A stretch of 64,000 nt of DNA from contig CAISEP010000021.1 of NCBI GenBank assembly GCA_903884425.1, positions 1-64,000 on the forward strand. The letters run 5' to 3'. Positions 18,374 through 27,009 of the stretch are shown piece by piece. Source of the stretch: an uncultured Caulobacterales bacterium (GTDB lineage Bacteria > Pseudomonadota > Alphaproteobacteria > Caulobacterales > Caulobacteraceae). Numbering within the stretch: position 1 is the first letter of the stretch; every line of letters starts with the position of its first letter. The notes under the pieces are model-generated. The model did no database searches. It saw only the letters and a program-made list of their open reading frames with translations, and had not been told where the DNA came from. The position numbers were made by a program, and so were the translations under genes.

Positions 18374-19750
18374 TCAGATCTCCACCTTGCCGCCGCGGCC
18401 CAGGCGGAAGACCGCATAGAGGGCCAGCACCACGGCCACCACCACCAGGCTCGACCAGGCCTCCACCGCCCGGGCGGGGGTGAGGACCATGGCGATCACC
18501 ACGGCGATCATGGCCGCCACCGCGACATAGCTGGTGGCGGGGAACAGCCACACACGTACGCCCAGACGCTCCGGCGCAGTCTTCTCCAGGTGGCGGCGCA
18601 GGCGGATCTGGGCCAGGGCCGTGATCAGATAGACGATCAGCATGATGGCCCCCGACGCATTGACCAGGAAGGCAAAGACCTTCTCCGGCGACACCACGGA
18701 GGCGAAGATCGCCACATAGCCGAACAGGCTGCAGAACAGGATGGCCCGGGCGGGCACCTTGCGCTTGTTCAGCTTGACCAGGGCCTTGGGCGCATCCCCC
18801 CGGGCGGAGAGGGTGAACATCACCCGCGAGCAGACATAGATGGCCGAGTTCAGGCAGGACAGCACCGCCGTCAGCACCACGATCTTCATGGCAAAGGCCG
18901 CGGCGGGCACGTTCATGCTTTCCAGCGCCACGGCGAACGGGCTGTCGCCGGAATGGACCTGCCGCCAGGGGATGATCATCAGGATCAGGCTGATGGAGCC
19001 GATGTAGAACAACAGGATCCGCACCACGACGGAGCCGGTCATGTTGGCGATGGTGCGGGCCGGTTCCGGGCTTTCGGCGGCGGCGATGGTGGCGATCTCG
19101 GCCCCGCACAGGGCGAAGATCACCGTGACCACGCCGCTCAGCACCGCGCCGGTGCCGAAGGGCGCAAAGCCCCCGTCCCGGGTGAGGTTCGCTACGTGAT
19201 CCATGGGATTGTGGCCCAGCACGAACACCAGCCCCACCAGGATGAAGGCGATGATCGCCGCCACCTTCAGGGAGGCGAACCAGAACTCGAACTCCCCGTA
19301 GGAGCCGGTGGACATGAGGTTGACCGCGGTCATCATGGCTAGCAGGCCCCAGCCGATCACCCAGATCGGCAGTTCCGGCACCCAGTCGTGCAGGATCTTG
19401 GCCCCGGCAATGGCCTCGATGGCCGCGACGATGGCCCAGAAGTACCAGTAGAGCCAGCCATTGGTGAACCCGGCCCAGTTGCCGAGGCCGAGCCGCGCAA
19501 ACTCGGTGAAGGCTCCCACATGGGGATAGGCCACCGCCATCTCCCCCAGCATCCGCATGACCACCAGCACCACCAGGCCCGCCAGGGTGTAGCTGACGAT
19601 GATGCCGGGGCCGACGGTGGCAATGGCGGCGCTGGAGCCGACGAACAGCCCCGCGCCGATGATGCCTCCGATGGAGATCATCGCCACATGGCGGGATTTC
19701 AGGGACTTGCCCAGTTCATGGACAGTCCCGGCAGCCTGGTCGGTGGTCAC
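18374..19750 (-). CDS. Amino-acid permease of the APC superfamily (GabP/ProY-like)
   Basis: A 458-residue inner-membrane transporter with about twelve transmembrane helices. The first helix region holds MISIGGIIGAGLFVGSSAAI, the APC substrate/cation-binding hallmark. FTNGWLYWYFW and CGAEIATIAAAESPEPARTI are typical of the amino-acid transporter subfamily that includes GabP, ProY and LysP. Substrate cannot be assigned. It lies 52 bases downstream of the M28 peptidase gene on the same strand, so the pair may release and import amino acids from peptides. Confidence 0.85.
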   Translation of the reverse strand: MTTDQAAGTVHELGKSLKSRHVAMISIGGIIGAGLFVGSSAAIATVGPGIIVSYTLAGLVVLVVMRMLGEMAVAYPHVGAFTEFARLGLGNWAGFTNGWLYWYFWAIVAAIEAIAGAKILHDWVPELPIWVIGWGLLAMMTAVNLMSTGSYGEFEFWFASLKVAAIIAFILVGLVFVLGHNPMDHVANLTRDGGFAPFGTGAVLSGVVTVIFALCGAEIATIAAAESPEPARTIANMTGSVVVRILLFYIGSISLILMIIPWRQVHSGDSPFAVALESMNVPAAAFAMKIVVLTAVLSCLNSAIYVCSRVMFTLSARGDAPKALVKLNKRKVPARAILFCSLFGYVAIFASVVSPEKVFAFLVNASGAIMLIVYLITALAQIRLRRHLEKTAPERLGVRVWLFPATSYVAVAAMIAVVIAMVLTPARAVEAWSSLVVVAVVLALYAVFRLGRGGKVEI

Positions 19751-19802
19751 GCGTCTGATCCCCTCTTGACGCCCAAGGTCGGTCGAAGTGTCGTGGTGGC
19801 CG

Positions 19803-22082
19803 CTACTTCGCGGCCAGGGTCGTGGTCGTCTGCTCCAGCCGGGACGAATAGCCGTCCAGGGTCCGGGCCACCACGGCGATATAGGCCTGCGCCTCGGCCC
19901 AGCGGCGGCTCTCGATGGCCTCGCGGATACCGGGCAGGGTCTTGGCCCCGTAGCCGGTCAGCATGCCGGGCGCATAGACCATGTGATGGAACCACGGCCG
20001 TCCGGGCAGGCCCTCCGGAGCGGTCAGGGCCTGTTCGAGGCCGGACATGACCGGCTCCAGGGCCGCCGCCTGGGCCCGGGACAGATGGCCGACGGCGGCC
20101 GCATAGGCCGTGTCGAAGGCGGTGGTGGCCCGGGCCAGCCGTTCGGCGGCGGCATCCATGGCGCTGAAGTCCAGCGGCTCGACCGGGGTTTCGGCCGCCG
20201 GCGGGTGGGTCGGATGGGTGGGGTCGTCGCTCAGGGCAAAGGCGTTCGACTGCGACAGGGCCACGAACCGGGCATCGTCAGTCCTTGCCTTTTCAACGAG
20301 TTGCTTCACTTCCTTCAGATACCGGCTGACCGCGCCGGAGACCGGTGCCAGCCGCATGGGCGGCACATCGGCGTCGGCCAGGCGCAGCATGACCCGCCCC
20401 GCCGTCTGGGCCAGCGCGACCTCGTAGCGGAAGTCCGGATCGCCATAGCGCAGATAGTGGTCGTAGCTGTCATAGAGCGAGTGATAGACGCCGCCCATCT
20501 CGCCCTCGCCCCCATAGCCGAGGTTGATGGACGCGATCCCCAGGTGCTGGATGAAGGCGGAATAGTCCGAGCCGGAGCCCAGCGGGGCGAGGGGCATCTC
20601 GCCGCCCTTGGCCGCGATCTCTGCTTCGGCCTTGGCCTCCTCCCGGGCACCGGGTCGGGAGCCCTCGACCTGGGCGCGGGCCCGGCGGCGGGTGGCCACC
20701 GTCGCGCCGGTCTCCGGGTCGGTCACGTCGCGGGCCACCTGGTTGACCAGGCTCTGCAGGCTGTGGCTGCCCTCCGCCCCCAGGAAGCCGCGCTCGTTGG
20801 AGTCGGAATTGACGTAGGCCACGGCCTTCTTCTGCAGTTCGGCGGCGTGGGCTTCCGCCCATTCGGTGGAGCCGATCAGGCCCGGCTCCTCCGCGTCCCA
20901 GCTGGCATAGACCAGGGTGCGCTTCGGCCGCCAGCCGGTCCTGGCCAGGGCGCCGATCGCCTTGGCCTCCTCCATCAGCACCACGTTGCCGGACAGGGGA
21001 TCGGTGGCCCCGAACACCCAGCCGTCATGGTGGTTGCCGCGGATCACCCACTGGTCGGGGAATTCCTTGCCCTTCATCACGGCGATGACGTCGTAGATCG
21101 GCTTCAGGCTCCAGTCCGACTTGACCAGCAGATGCGCCGAGGCCGCGCCGACCCCGCCGGTCCGGTAGGTGATGGGCAGGGCCCCGCGGAAGTTGCGGGG
21201 GGCGAGCGGGCCGCCCATGGCCGCCAGGAAGGGCTGGGCATCCGCATAGGAGATGGGCAGGGCAGGGATGTGCAGGATGGTCGTCGCCGTCTCGCGGGTC
21301 AGGCGCTTGGCGTCCTTGGTGGCGCCCACGCCCGGGGTCAGCGGATCCCCGGCATAGATCATCATCTTCTCGACCGAGCCGCGCTGCACCCCCTGGGGCG
21401 GGCGCTGGCCGCCCTTGGGCCAGACATCGTCGGTGGCATAGCCGTCATCGGCGGGGTCGGAGAAGATCAGGCAGCCGACAGCCCCGTGTTCCTCCGCCAG
21501 CTGCGGCTTCAGGCCCCGCCAGCCGGCCCCGTAGCGGGCCAGCACGATCTTGCCCTTCACCGAGATGCCGAGGTGCTCCAGGGCCTTGTAGTCCTCCGGC
21601 ATGCCGTAGTTCACATAGACGATGTCGGCGGTCACATCGCCGTCCCCCTGATAGGCCACATAGGGGGGCAGGGCGCGGTCGGCCTGAACGGAGGTGCGGT
21701 CCCCCTCCACCGGCGTTTCGTGCAGGGCGGCGGTGAAGGGATGCGGGCCCAGCAGCTCCAGCTTTTCCGCGATCGGGGTCGGGTAGAGGATGTCGAAGGT
21801 CTCGATCCGCGCGTCCCAGCCCCAGGACTTGAACTTGGCCAGCATCAGCTCGGCATTGGCCTTGTCGTGGGGGGAGCCCACATGGTTCGGCTCCGACGAC
21901 AGGGTTTCCAGCCAGCCCTTCATCTCCTCGCCGCTGAGGGCCTGGTCGAACTTCGCCTCCAGGGCCTGCTGGCGGTCGGCATGTTCCGGGGTGAAGCCGA
22001 AGATCGGGGCCGCCGATGCACCGGCCGCCGCCAGCATGAGGCCCGCGGCAACGCTGGCGACCAGAACCTTGCGAAACGACAT
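19803..22082 (-). CDS. Exported M28-family zinc peptidase (glutamate carboxypeptidase II-like)
   Basis: A 759-residue protein with a signal peptide ending AAAGASA-AP. A PA domain lies around residues 130-300, then the M28 catalytic core. The core has NHHDGWVFGATDP (zinc His and bridging Asp), DAEEPGLIGSTEW (general-base Glu and zinc Glu) and YHSLYDSYD (zinc His). A transferrin-receptor-like dimerisation domain follows at about 600-759. The architecture matches glutamate carboxypeptidase II/PSMA-like enzymes that remove C-terminal residues from peptides. The ATG at 22082 has GGGAG ten bases upstream and begins directly at the signal peptide; ATG 22109 would add nine residues. It likely acts in the periplasm or at the surface, with the downstream permease. 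Confidence 0.88.
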   Translation of the reverse strand: MSFRKVLVASVAAGLMLAAAGASAAPIFGFTPEHADRQQALEAKFDQALSGEEMKGWLETLSSEPNHVGSPHDKANAELMLAKFKSWGWDARIETFDILYPTPIAEKLELLGPHPFTAALHETPVEGDRTSVQADRALPPYVAYQGDGDVTADIVYVNYGMPEDYKALEHLGISVKGKIVLARYGAGWRGLKPQLAEEHGAVGCLIFSDPADDGYATDDVWPKGGQRPPQGVQRGSVEKMMIYAGDPLTPGVGATKDAKRLTRETATTILHIPALPISYADAQPFLAAMGGPLAPRNFRGALPITYRTGGVGAASAHLLVKSDWSLKPIYDVIAVMKGKEFPDQWVIRGNHHDGWVFGATDPLSGNVVLMEEAKAIGALARTGWRPKRTLVYASWDAEEPGLIGSTEWAEAHAAELQKKAVAYVNSDSNERGFLGAEGSHSLQSLVNQVARDVTDPETGATVATRRRARAQVEGSRPGAREEAKAEAEIAAKGGEMPLAPLGSGSDYSAFIQHLGIASINLGYGGEGEMGGVYHSLYDSYDHYLRYGDPDFRYEVALAQTAGRVMLRLADADVPPMRLAPVSGAVSRYLKEVKQLVEKARTDDARFVALSQSNAFALSDDPTHPTHPPAAETPVEPLDFSAMDAAAERLARATTAFDTAYAAAVGHLSRAQAAALEPVMSGLEQALTAPEGLPGRPWFHHMVYAPGMLTGYGAKTLPGIREAIESRRWAEAQAYIAVVARTLDGYSSRLEQTTTTLAAK

Positions 22083-22180
22083 GCGACCCGAACTCCCGTT
22101 GACTGCCATCGGGGCAGACTATGCCGCATTCGGGGGGAGAGGCTAGGGCCGGTGACGCCGGATCGACCGTTCCGGGGCGA

Positions 22181-23221
22181 TCACGACCAGTTCAGCACCA
22201 CCTTGCCCGCCTGACCGGACACGGCGGCGTCAAAACCGCTCTGGAAGTCCTCCCTGGCATACCGGTGGGTGATCAGGGGCTCCAGGTCCAGGCCCCCGCG
22301 GATCAGGCCGAACATCTTGCGCCAGGTCTCGAACATCTCCCGGCCATAGACGCCGTGGATGCGGATGGCCTTCATGATGATGTCCGACCAGTTCACCGTG
22401 GCATCTCCCGGCGGAATGCCCAGCATGGCCATGCGCCCGCCCATGCCGAGGGCGGAAATGGCCTGGTTGATGGCCGGAGGGGCCCCGGACATCTCCAGCG
22501 CCACGGCAAAGCCGTTGTCGATCCGCAGCTCGGCCATCACGTCGCGGAGATCTTCCTTGAGGATGTTCACCGGCCGGACGTCGGCCAGGCGGGTGGCGAT
22601 CTCCAGCCGCAGGTCGTTCTGGTCGGTGATCACCACGCTGCGGGCCCCGGCGCGGCGGGCGACGGCAGCGGCCATGGCCCCGATCGGCCCGGCACCGGTG
22701 ACCAGCACGTCCTCGCCCATCAGGTCGAACTGCTGGGCCGTATGGACGGCGTTGCCGAAGGGGTCGAGCAGGGCCCCGATGTCGAGGCTGACCTCGTCGG
22801 GCAGGGGCACCACGTTGAAGGCCGGGATGCACAGATAGTCGGCAAAGGCCCCCTGGCGGTTCACGCCGACCCCTTGCGTGTCCGGGTCCAGGTGGAACCG
22901 GCCCGCCCGGCTGGCGGCGGAGTGCAGGTTGACGATGTGCCCCTCGCCGGAGACCCGCTGGCCGAGGGTCAGGGGCCGGTCGACCCGGGAGCCGATCTCG
23001 ACGATCTCCCCGGCGAACTCGTGGCCGACGATCATCGGCGTCGGGATCGTCCGCGCGGCCCAGTCGTCCCACTTGTAGATGTGGATGTCGGTGCCGCAGA
23101 TGGCCGTGCGCTGCACGCGGATCAGCACATCGTCCGGACCCGGCGTCGGCACCGGTGCCGTCACCTGCCAGAGGCCGGTCTGCGGATGCAGCTTGGAGAG
23201 GCCGCGCATGGTCCGGCTCAT
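22181..23221 (-). CDS. tdh: L-threonine 3-dehydrogenase
   Basis: A 346-residue zinc-dependent medium-chain dehydrogenase. CGTDIHIYKWDDWA carries the catalytic zinc Cys and is typical of Tdh. GHEFAGEIVEIG holds the zinc His-Glu. The NAD-binding block is VLVTGAGPIGAMAAAVARRAGA. The usual four-cysteine structural-zinc loop is replaced (NLHSAASRAGRF), so structural zinc may be missing. It oxidises L-threonine to 2-amino-3-ketobutyrate. Its ATG overlaps the kbl stop by four bases (ATGA), so the two enzymes are coupled and the unstable intermediate passes directly to Kbl. Confidence 0.93.
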   Translation of the reverse strand: MSRTMRGLSKLHPQTGLWQVTAPVPTPGPDDVLIRVQRTAICGTDIHIYKWDDWAARTIPTPMIVGHEFAGEIVEIGSRVDRPLTLGQRVSGEGHIVNLHSAASRAGRFHLDPDTQGVGVNRQGAFADYLCIPAFNVVPLPDEVSLDIGALLDPFGNAVHTAQQFDLMGEDVLVTGAGPIGAMAAAVARRAGARSVVITDQNDLRLEIATRLADVRPVNILKEDLRDVMAELRIDNGFAVALEMSGAPPAINQAISALGMGGRMAMLGIPPGDATVNWSDIIMKAIRIHGVYGREMFETWRKMFGLIRGGLDLEPLITHRYAREDFQSGFDAAVSGQAGKVVLNWS

Positions 23222-24432
23222 GCCTGTCCCTCCAGCCGGTCGCGGACGCGGGTGAAGGCGGCGATGGTCCGGTCGATCTGGTCCGGCGTGTGGGCGGCGG
23301 ACAGCTGGGTGCGGATGCGGGCCTGCCCCCTCGGCACCACGGGGAAGGAGAAGCCGGTCACATAGACCCCCTCGTCCAGCAACTGGCCGGCCATGCTCTG
23401 GGCGAGGCGCGCGTCCCCCAGCATCACCGGCAGGATCGGCGTCTCTCCGGGCTTGAGGGTGAAGCCGGCGGCGGTCATGCCGGTCCGGAACCGGGCGGCA
23501 TTGTCGGCCAGCTGGCGGCGAAGCGCGTCCCCCTCCGCAGAGCGGGCAATGCGGATCGCCTCCAGCGCCGCGCCGCACACGGAGGGGGCCAGGGCGTTGG
23601 AGAACAGGTAGGGCCGGGCCCGCTGGCGCAGCAGCTCGATCACCGGGCGGCGGGCGGCGATGAAGCCCCCCATGGCCCCGCCCAGGGTCTTGCCATAGGT
23701 GCCGGTGAGGATGTCGATCCGCCCGCCGACCCCGTGATGCGCCCCGGTCCCGCGCCCTCCAGGCCCGATATGGCCGGTGGCATGGCAGTCATCCACCATC
23801 ACCAGGGCCTCGAACCGGTCCGCCAGCCGGGTCAGTTCCGGCAGGTTGGCGATGTGGCCGTCCATGGAGAAGACGCCGTCGGTGGCGATGATGATGTTGC
23901 GGGCCCCCTCCGCCCGGGCGGCGGTAAGCTGGGCTTCCAGCTCACCCATGTCGTTGGCGGCATAGCGATAGCGCCGGGCCTTGGACAGGCGCACCCCGTC
24001 GATGATCGAGGCATGGTTCAGGGCGTCGGAGACGATGGCGTCGCCCTCGCCGAACAGGGGCTCGAACACCGCCCCATTGGCGTCGAAGCAGGCGGCAAAC
24101 AGGATCGCGTCCTCGTAGCCCAGCCATTCGGCCGTGGCCTGTTCCAGGGTCTTGTGGATCCCTTGCGTGCCGCAGATGAAGCGGACGGAGGCGAGGCCCG
24201 CGCCCCAGTCCCGGCTGGCCTTCTCCGCCGCCTCGGAAATGCGCGGATCCCCGGCCAGGCCCAGATAGTTGTTGGCGCAGAAGTTCAGGGCCGACCGCTC
24301 GCGCCCGTCGGCCCCGCGCACCACGATCTCCGGCCCCTGGCGGGACAGGATCACCCGTTCGGGCTTGGTCAGGCCCTGGTCCTCGATCTCCCGCAGGGTG
24401 GCGTCGACGTCGCTGTAGAAGGAGTGAGACAT
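23218..24432 (-). CDS. kbl: Glycine C-acetyltransferase (2-amino-3-ketobutyrate CoA ligase)
   Basis: A 404-residue PLP enzyme of the alpha-oxoamine synthase family. NNYLGLAGDPRI and RFICGTQGIHKTLE form the substrate region. MVDDCHATGHIGPGGRG carries the PLP-contacting Asp/His. The PLP lysine is Lys248 in TGTYGKTLGGAMGG. It cleaves 2-amino-3-ketobutyrate with CoA to glycine and acetyl-CoA. It is the upstream partner of tdh. The 91 bases between it and the XRE-cupin gene contain two inverted repeats that could be operators. Confidence 0.95.
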   Translation of the reverse strand: MSHSFYSDVDATLREIEDQGLTKPERVILSRQGPEIVVRGADGRERSALNFCANNYLGLAGDPRISEAAEKASRDWGAGLASVRFICGTQGIHKTLEQATAEWLGYEDAILFAACFDANGAVFEPLFGEGDAIVSDALNHASIIDGVRLSKARRYRYAANDMGELEAQLTAARAEGARNIIIATDGVFSMDGHIANLPELTRLADRFEALVMVDDCHATGHIGPGGRGTGAHHGVGGRIDILTGTYGKTLGGAMGGFIAARRPVIELLRQRARPYLFSNALAPSVCGAALEAIRIARSAEGDALRRQLADNAARFRTGMTAAGFTLKPGETPILPVMLGDARLAQSMAGQLLDEGVYVTGFSFPVVPRGQARIRTQLSAAHTPDQIDRTIAAFTRVRDRLEGQA

Positions 24433-24455
24433 GGCGGACCATCATCGGAGCGAAT

Positions 24456-24505
24456 GGAATTGTCCGTCATAGCGGACGATATATCCATTATCTCGGAATT
24501 TTCCG
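24456..24505. promoter_or_regulatory. Two inverted repeats in the kbl leader, candidate operator
   Basis: GTCCG-N6-CGGAC (24462-24477) and CGGAA-TT-TTCCG (24494-24505) lie within the 60 bases before the kbl start on the minus strand. GGAATTGTCC at 24457-24466 resembles GGAATGTCC at 25139-25147 in the sdaA/regulator intergenic region. A common binding site for the XRE-cupin regulator is possible. Confidence 0.4.
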
Positions 24506-24523
24506 CTGAGCGCAACGTGGCGA

Positions 24524-25087
24524 TCAGCTGGCCACCACCAGAAACGCCCGGGTCCGGCCGGAGGACAGGTTGCGCAGGGCGTGGGGCACATCCGCCGGAT
24601 AGCGGGCGACCCCGTGGGCGGGGGCCCGGGCGACGGTGGTGCCGGACACCACCTCCAGCTCGCCCTCGATCACCGTCACATGCTCCATGGCGCCGGCGGC
24701 ATGGGGGGCGGAGACCAGGGCCCCCTTGGGTTCGAGCAGGATCTCGTACCATTCGGTCCGTCCTGCCGACTGGGCCGGGCTGAGGATGCGCAGGGTGCAA
24801 AGCCCGTCCTCGGAGCGGATTTCCGGAACGAAATGCCCGCCGATCACGTCGATGGCCGGGGCCGGGGCGGTGGTGGAGCGTCCGCCGACCAGTTCGCTGA
24901 TGTCCACCCCCAGCGCCCGGGTCAGGTTCCACAGGGTGGCGAAGGTGGGGTTGGCCTGGCTCCGCTCGATCTGGCTCAGCATGGAGCGGGACACGCCGCT
25001 GAGCGAGGCCAACTGTTCGAGGGTGAGGCGGCGGCGCTTGCGCAGCTGCTGGATCTGGGGGCCCAGAAGGGGGGCGTCATCGGTCAT
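24524..25087 (-). CDS. XRE-family regulator with C-terminal cupin sensor domain
   Basis: A 187-residue protein. Residues 10-66 are an XRE-type helix-turn-helix, with LTLEQLASLSGVSRSMLSQIERSQANPTFATLW as recognition region. Residues about 105-185 form a cupin barrel: LEPKGALVSAPHAAGAMEHVTVIEGELEV and ARYPADVPHALRNL. Such regulators sense small amino-acid-derived ligands and control adjacent catabolic genes. It sits upstream of kbl-tdh in the same direction and is divergent from sdaA, so control of threonine and serine degradation is the natural inference. Whether it activates or represses cannot be read from the sequence. Confidence 0.85.
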   Translation of the reverse strand: MTDDAPLLGPQIQQLRKRRRLTLEQLASLSGVSRSMLSQIERSQANPTFATLWNLTRALGVDISELVGGRSTTAPAPAIDVIGGHFVPEIRSEDGLCTLRILSPAQSAGRTEWYEILLEPKGALVSAPHAAGAMEHVTVIEGELEVVSGTTVARAPAHGVARYPADVPHALRNLSSGRTRAFLVVAS

Positions 25088-25125
25088 GGGACAGCAAACC
25101 TGGGCTCAGGGCATGGGGCCATGAT

Positions 25126-25147
25126 ATTCCCGTATATTGGAATGTCC
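25126..25147. promoter_or_regulatory. Inverted repeat between the XRE-cupin gene and sdaA, candidate operator
   Basis: ATTCC-CGTATATT-GGAAT at 25126-25143 is an 18-bp dyad in an A/T-rich spot of an otherwise G+C-rich region, between the divergent starts at 25087 and 25225. Its right arm continues GGAATGTCC, close to GGAATTGTCC in front of kbl. Confidence 0.45.
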
Positions 25148-25224
25148 TGAATCTCCAGCTAAGCCTTGAGCCCGGTCCCTGCGCGATCACTCGACGCCCG
25201 GGGGCCGCGCCGCGGGGAGTTTCC

Positions 25225-26616
25225 ATGACCACCAGTGTGTTCGACCTGTTCAAGCTGGGGGTGGGGCCCTCCAGCTCCCACACCATGGGGCCGATGACGG
25301 CGGCGGTGCGCCTGCTGGGGGAACTGGCCGCGGCGGGGCAACTCGCGCAGGCGAGCCGGGTGGAGGTGACCCTCTACGGCTCCCTGGCCCTCACCGGGCG
25401 GGGACATGCCACCGACCGGGCCGTCCTGCTCGGTCTGCTGGGCTTCCTGCCGGCGACCCTGGATGCCGATGCGGCGGAGGCGGCGCTGGCGGACCTGCGG
25501 GCCACCGGTCGGCTGGCGCTGGGCCGGGCCGGTGTCACGGCGGGGCCGGAGATCGCCTTCGACGAGGCCACGGACCTCCTGTGGGAGGGGATGACCCGCC
25601 TGCCGCGGCATCCCAATGCCCTGCGCTTCCGGGTGACCCTGGGCGATGGCGACGGCCTGGTGGAGCGGATCTTCTATTCCCTGGGCGGAGGGTTCGTCGC
25701 CGATGACCGGCAGATGGAGGCCAACACCCCCGCGGGAGACGAGGTGGCGGTTCCCTATCCCTTCACCTCGGCGGCGGAGCTGCTGGCCATGGCCGACGGG
25801 GCGGGCCTCAGCATTGCCGAGGTGATGATGGCCAACGAGGAGGCCCTGCGCCCTGCGGGGGAGGTGGAGGCGGGCCTCGACCAGATCTTCGAGGCCATGG
25901 ACGGCTGCATCGAGCGGGGCATCCGGCAGAGCGGGGTCCTGCCCGGCGGGCTGAATGTGCGGCGCCGGGCCCGGGGCATCTACGAGGACCTCAAGGCCCG
26001 GGCAGAGCAGCACATCTCCGATCCCCTGATCGCCATGGACTGGATCAATCTGTGGGCGCTGGCCGTCAACGAGGAGAATGCGGCGGGCGGACGGGTGGTC
26101 ACGGCGCCCACCAACGGGGCCGCCGGGATCGTTCCGGCGGTGCTGCGCTATTACGACCGGTTCCATCGGGGCGGGGTCGAGGCCCGTCGCCGGTTCCTGC
26201 TCACCGCCGGTGCGGTGGGGGCCCTGTACAAGCGCAACGCCTCCATCTCCGGGGCGGAGGTGGGCTGCCAGGGGGAGGTGGGGGTCGCCTGTTCCATGGC
26301 TGCGGCGGGATTTGCCGCTGCCATGGGCGCCACCAACGCCCAGATCGAGAACGCCGCCGAAATCGCCATGGAGCACAATCTGGGGCTGACCTGCGACCCC
26401 ATCGGCGGCCTGGTCCAGATCCCGTGCATCGAGCGCAACGCCATGGGGGCGATCAAGGCCATCGATGCCGCGCGGCTGGCCCTGGTGGGGGACGGGGAGC
26501 ATTTCGTCAGTCTCGACAAGGTCATTGCCACGATGAAGCGCACCGGCGAAGACATGAAGGACCAGTACAAGGAGACATCGATGGGCGGTCTCGCGGTCAA
26601 TGTTATCGAATGTTGA
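25225..26616 (+). CDS. sdaA: L-serine ammonia-lyase (iron-sulfur type serine dehydratase)
   Basis: A 463-residue one-chain serine dehydratase. It opens [21 protein letters not shown], the family hallmark. The catalytic half contains [32 protein letters not shown] and [20 protein letters not shown]; these hold the cysteines for the 4Fe-4S cluster that activates serine. It converts L-serine to pyruvate and ammonia. Next to tdh-kbl and an amino-acid-type cupin regulator, it completes a route from threonine through glycine/serine to central metabolism. The ATG follows GGGGAG. Confidence 0.95.
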   Translation: MTTSVFDLFKLGVGPSSSHTMGPMTAAVRLLGELAAAGQLAQASRVEVTLYGSLALTGRGHATDRAVLLGLLGFLPATLDADAAEAALADLRATGRLALGRAGVTAGPEIAFDEATDLLWEGMTRLPRHPNALRFRVTLGDGDGLVERIFYSLGGGFVADDRQMEANTPAGDEVAVPYPFTSAAELLAMADGAGLSIAEVMMANEEALRPAGEVEAGLDQIFEAMDGCIERGIRQSGVLPGGLNVRRRARGIYEDLKARAEQHISDPLIAMDWINLWALAVNEENAAGGRVVTAPTNGAAGIVPAVLRYYDRFHRGGVEARRRFLLTAGAVGALYKRNASISGAEVGCQGEVGVACSMAAAGFAAAMGATNAQIENAAEIAMEHNLGLTCDPIGGLVQIPCIERNAMGAIKAIDAARLALVGDGEHFVSLDKVIATMKRTGEDMKDQYKETSMGGLAVNVIEC

Positions 26617-26617
26617 C

Positions 26618-26683
26618 CATAATTCGCCCGCAAATGGTCATAATTGAGCGGCTTCAAATTAACGACTGTTACACGTAACAGTC
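26618..26683. promoter_or_regulatory. 20-bp palindrome and 21-bp-spaced direct repeats after sdaA, candidate operator region
   Basis: CATAATT occurs at 26618-26624 and again at 26639-26645, exactly 21 bases apart. At 26664-26683, GACTGTTAC and GTAACAGTC form a perfect 9-bp dyad around a two-base centre, with the CTGT...ACAG ends of LuxR-type boxes. No T-run follows, so it is not an intrinsic terminator. The 393-base stretch 26617-27009 otherwise holds only a doubtful small reading frame at 26727-26915. It could control the genes from 26727 or 27010. Confidence 0.45.
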
Positions 26684-26726
26684 TCTAGCTGGTCGGGGGC
26701 GATCAACGGGTATTGGCGAGGCTGAT

Positions 26727-26915
26727 ATGCGGTCAATCAACAGACACAATATTGTCAGTCATCGTGATGCCATTCCGAACTTCCTGTCCAGTGGTGGCAG
26801 CCTTCGCCGTCGCCGGGGCCTTTCGCCCCGGACGGTCCTGGCCCTGCTGGTCCTTTCGGGCCTGTGCGCCATGTTCCTGCAGGGATCTCCGCAGTACTGG
26901 AGCGAGTTTTTCTGA
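26727..26915 (+). CDS. Possible small membrane protein (62 residues)
   Basis: The ATG has GAGG eight bases upstream. The product has a strongly basic first half (RSINRHN, SLRRRRGL) and then one hydrophobic segment, TVLALLVLSGLCAMFLQG, consistent with a positive-inside single-pass protein. It ends 94 bases before the unrecognised gene at 27010, on the same strand, and lies downstream of the palindrome at 26664. There is no family match I know. An overlapping frame from 26713 is less convincing. Confidence 0.35.
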   Translation: MRSINRHNIVSHRDAIPNFLSSGGSLRRRRGLSPRTVLALLVLSGLCAMFLQGSPQYWSEFF

Positions 26916-27009
26916 AGACTCACGCCGACATTAGGCATTTGTAAGCCGCCGAAAGCCTAGACTTGCAAGGTGTGAGGCCGATCCCGGCCTCCCGGGTCAG
27001 GGGTAGGGC

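Noticed and set aside
26664-26683. Palindrome after sdaA as a rho-independent terminator
   Set aside because: There is no T-run after it and the two-base centre is too tight for a normal terminator loop; an operator is more likely.
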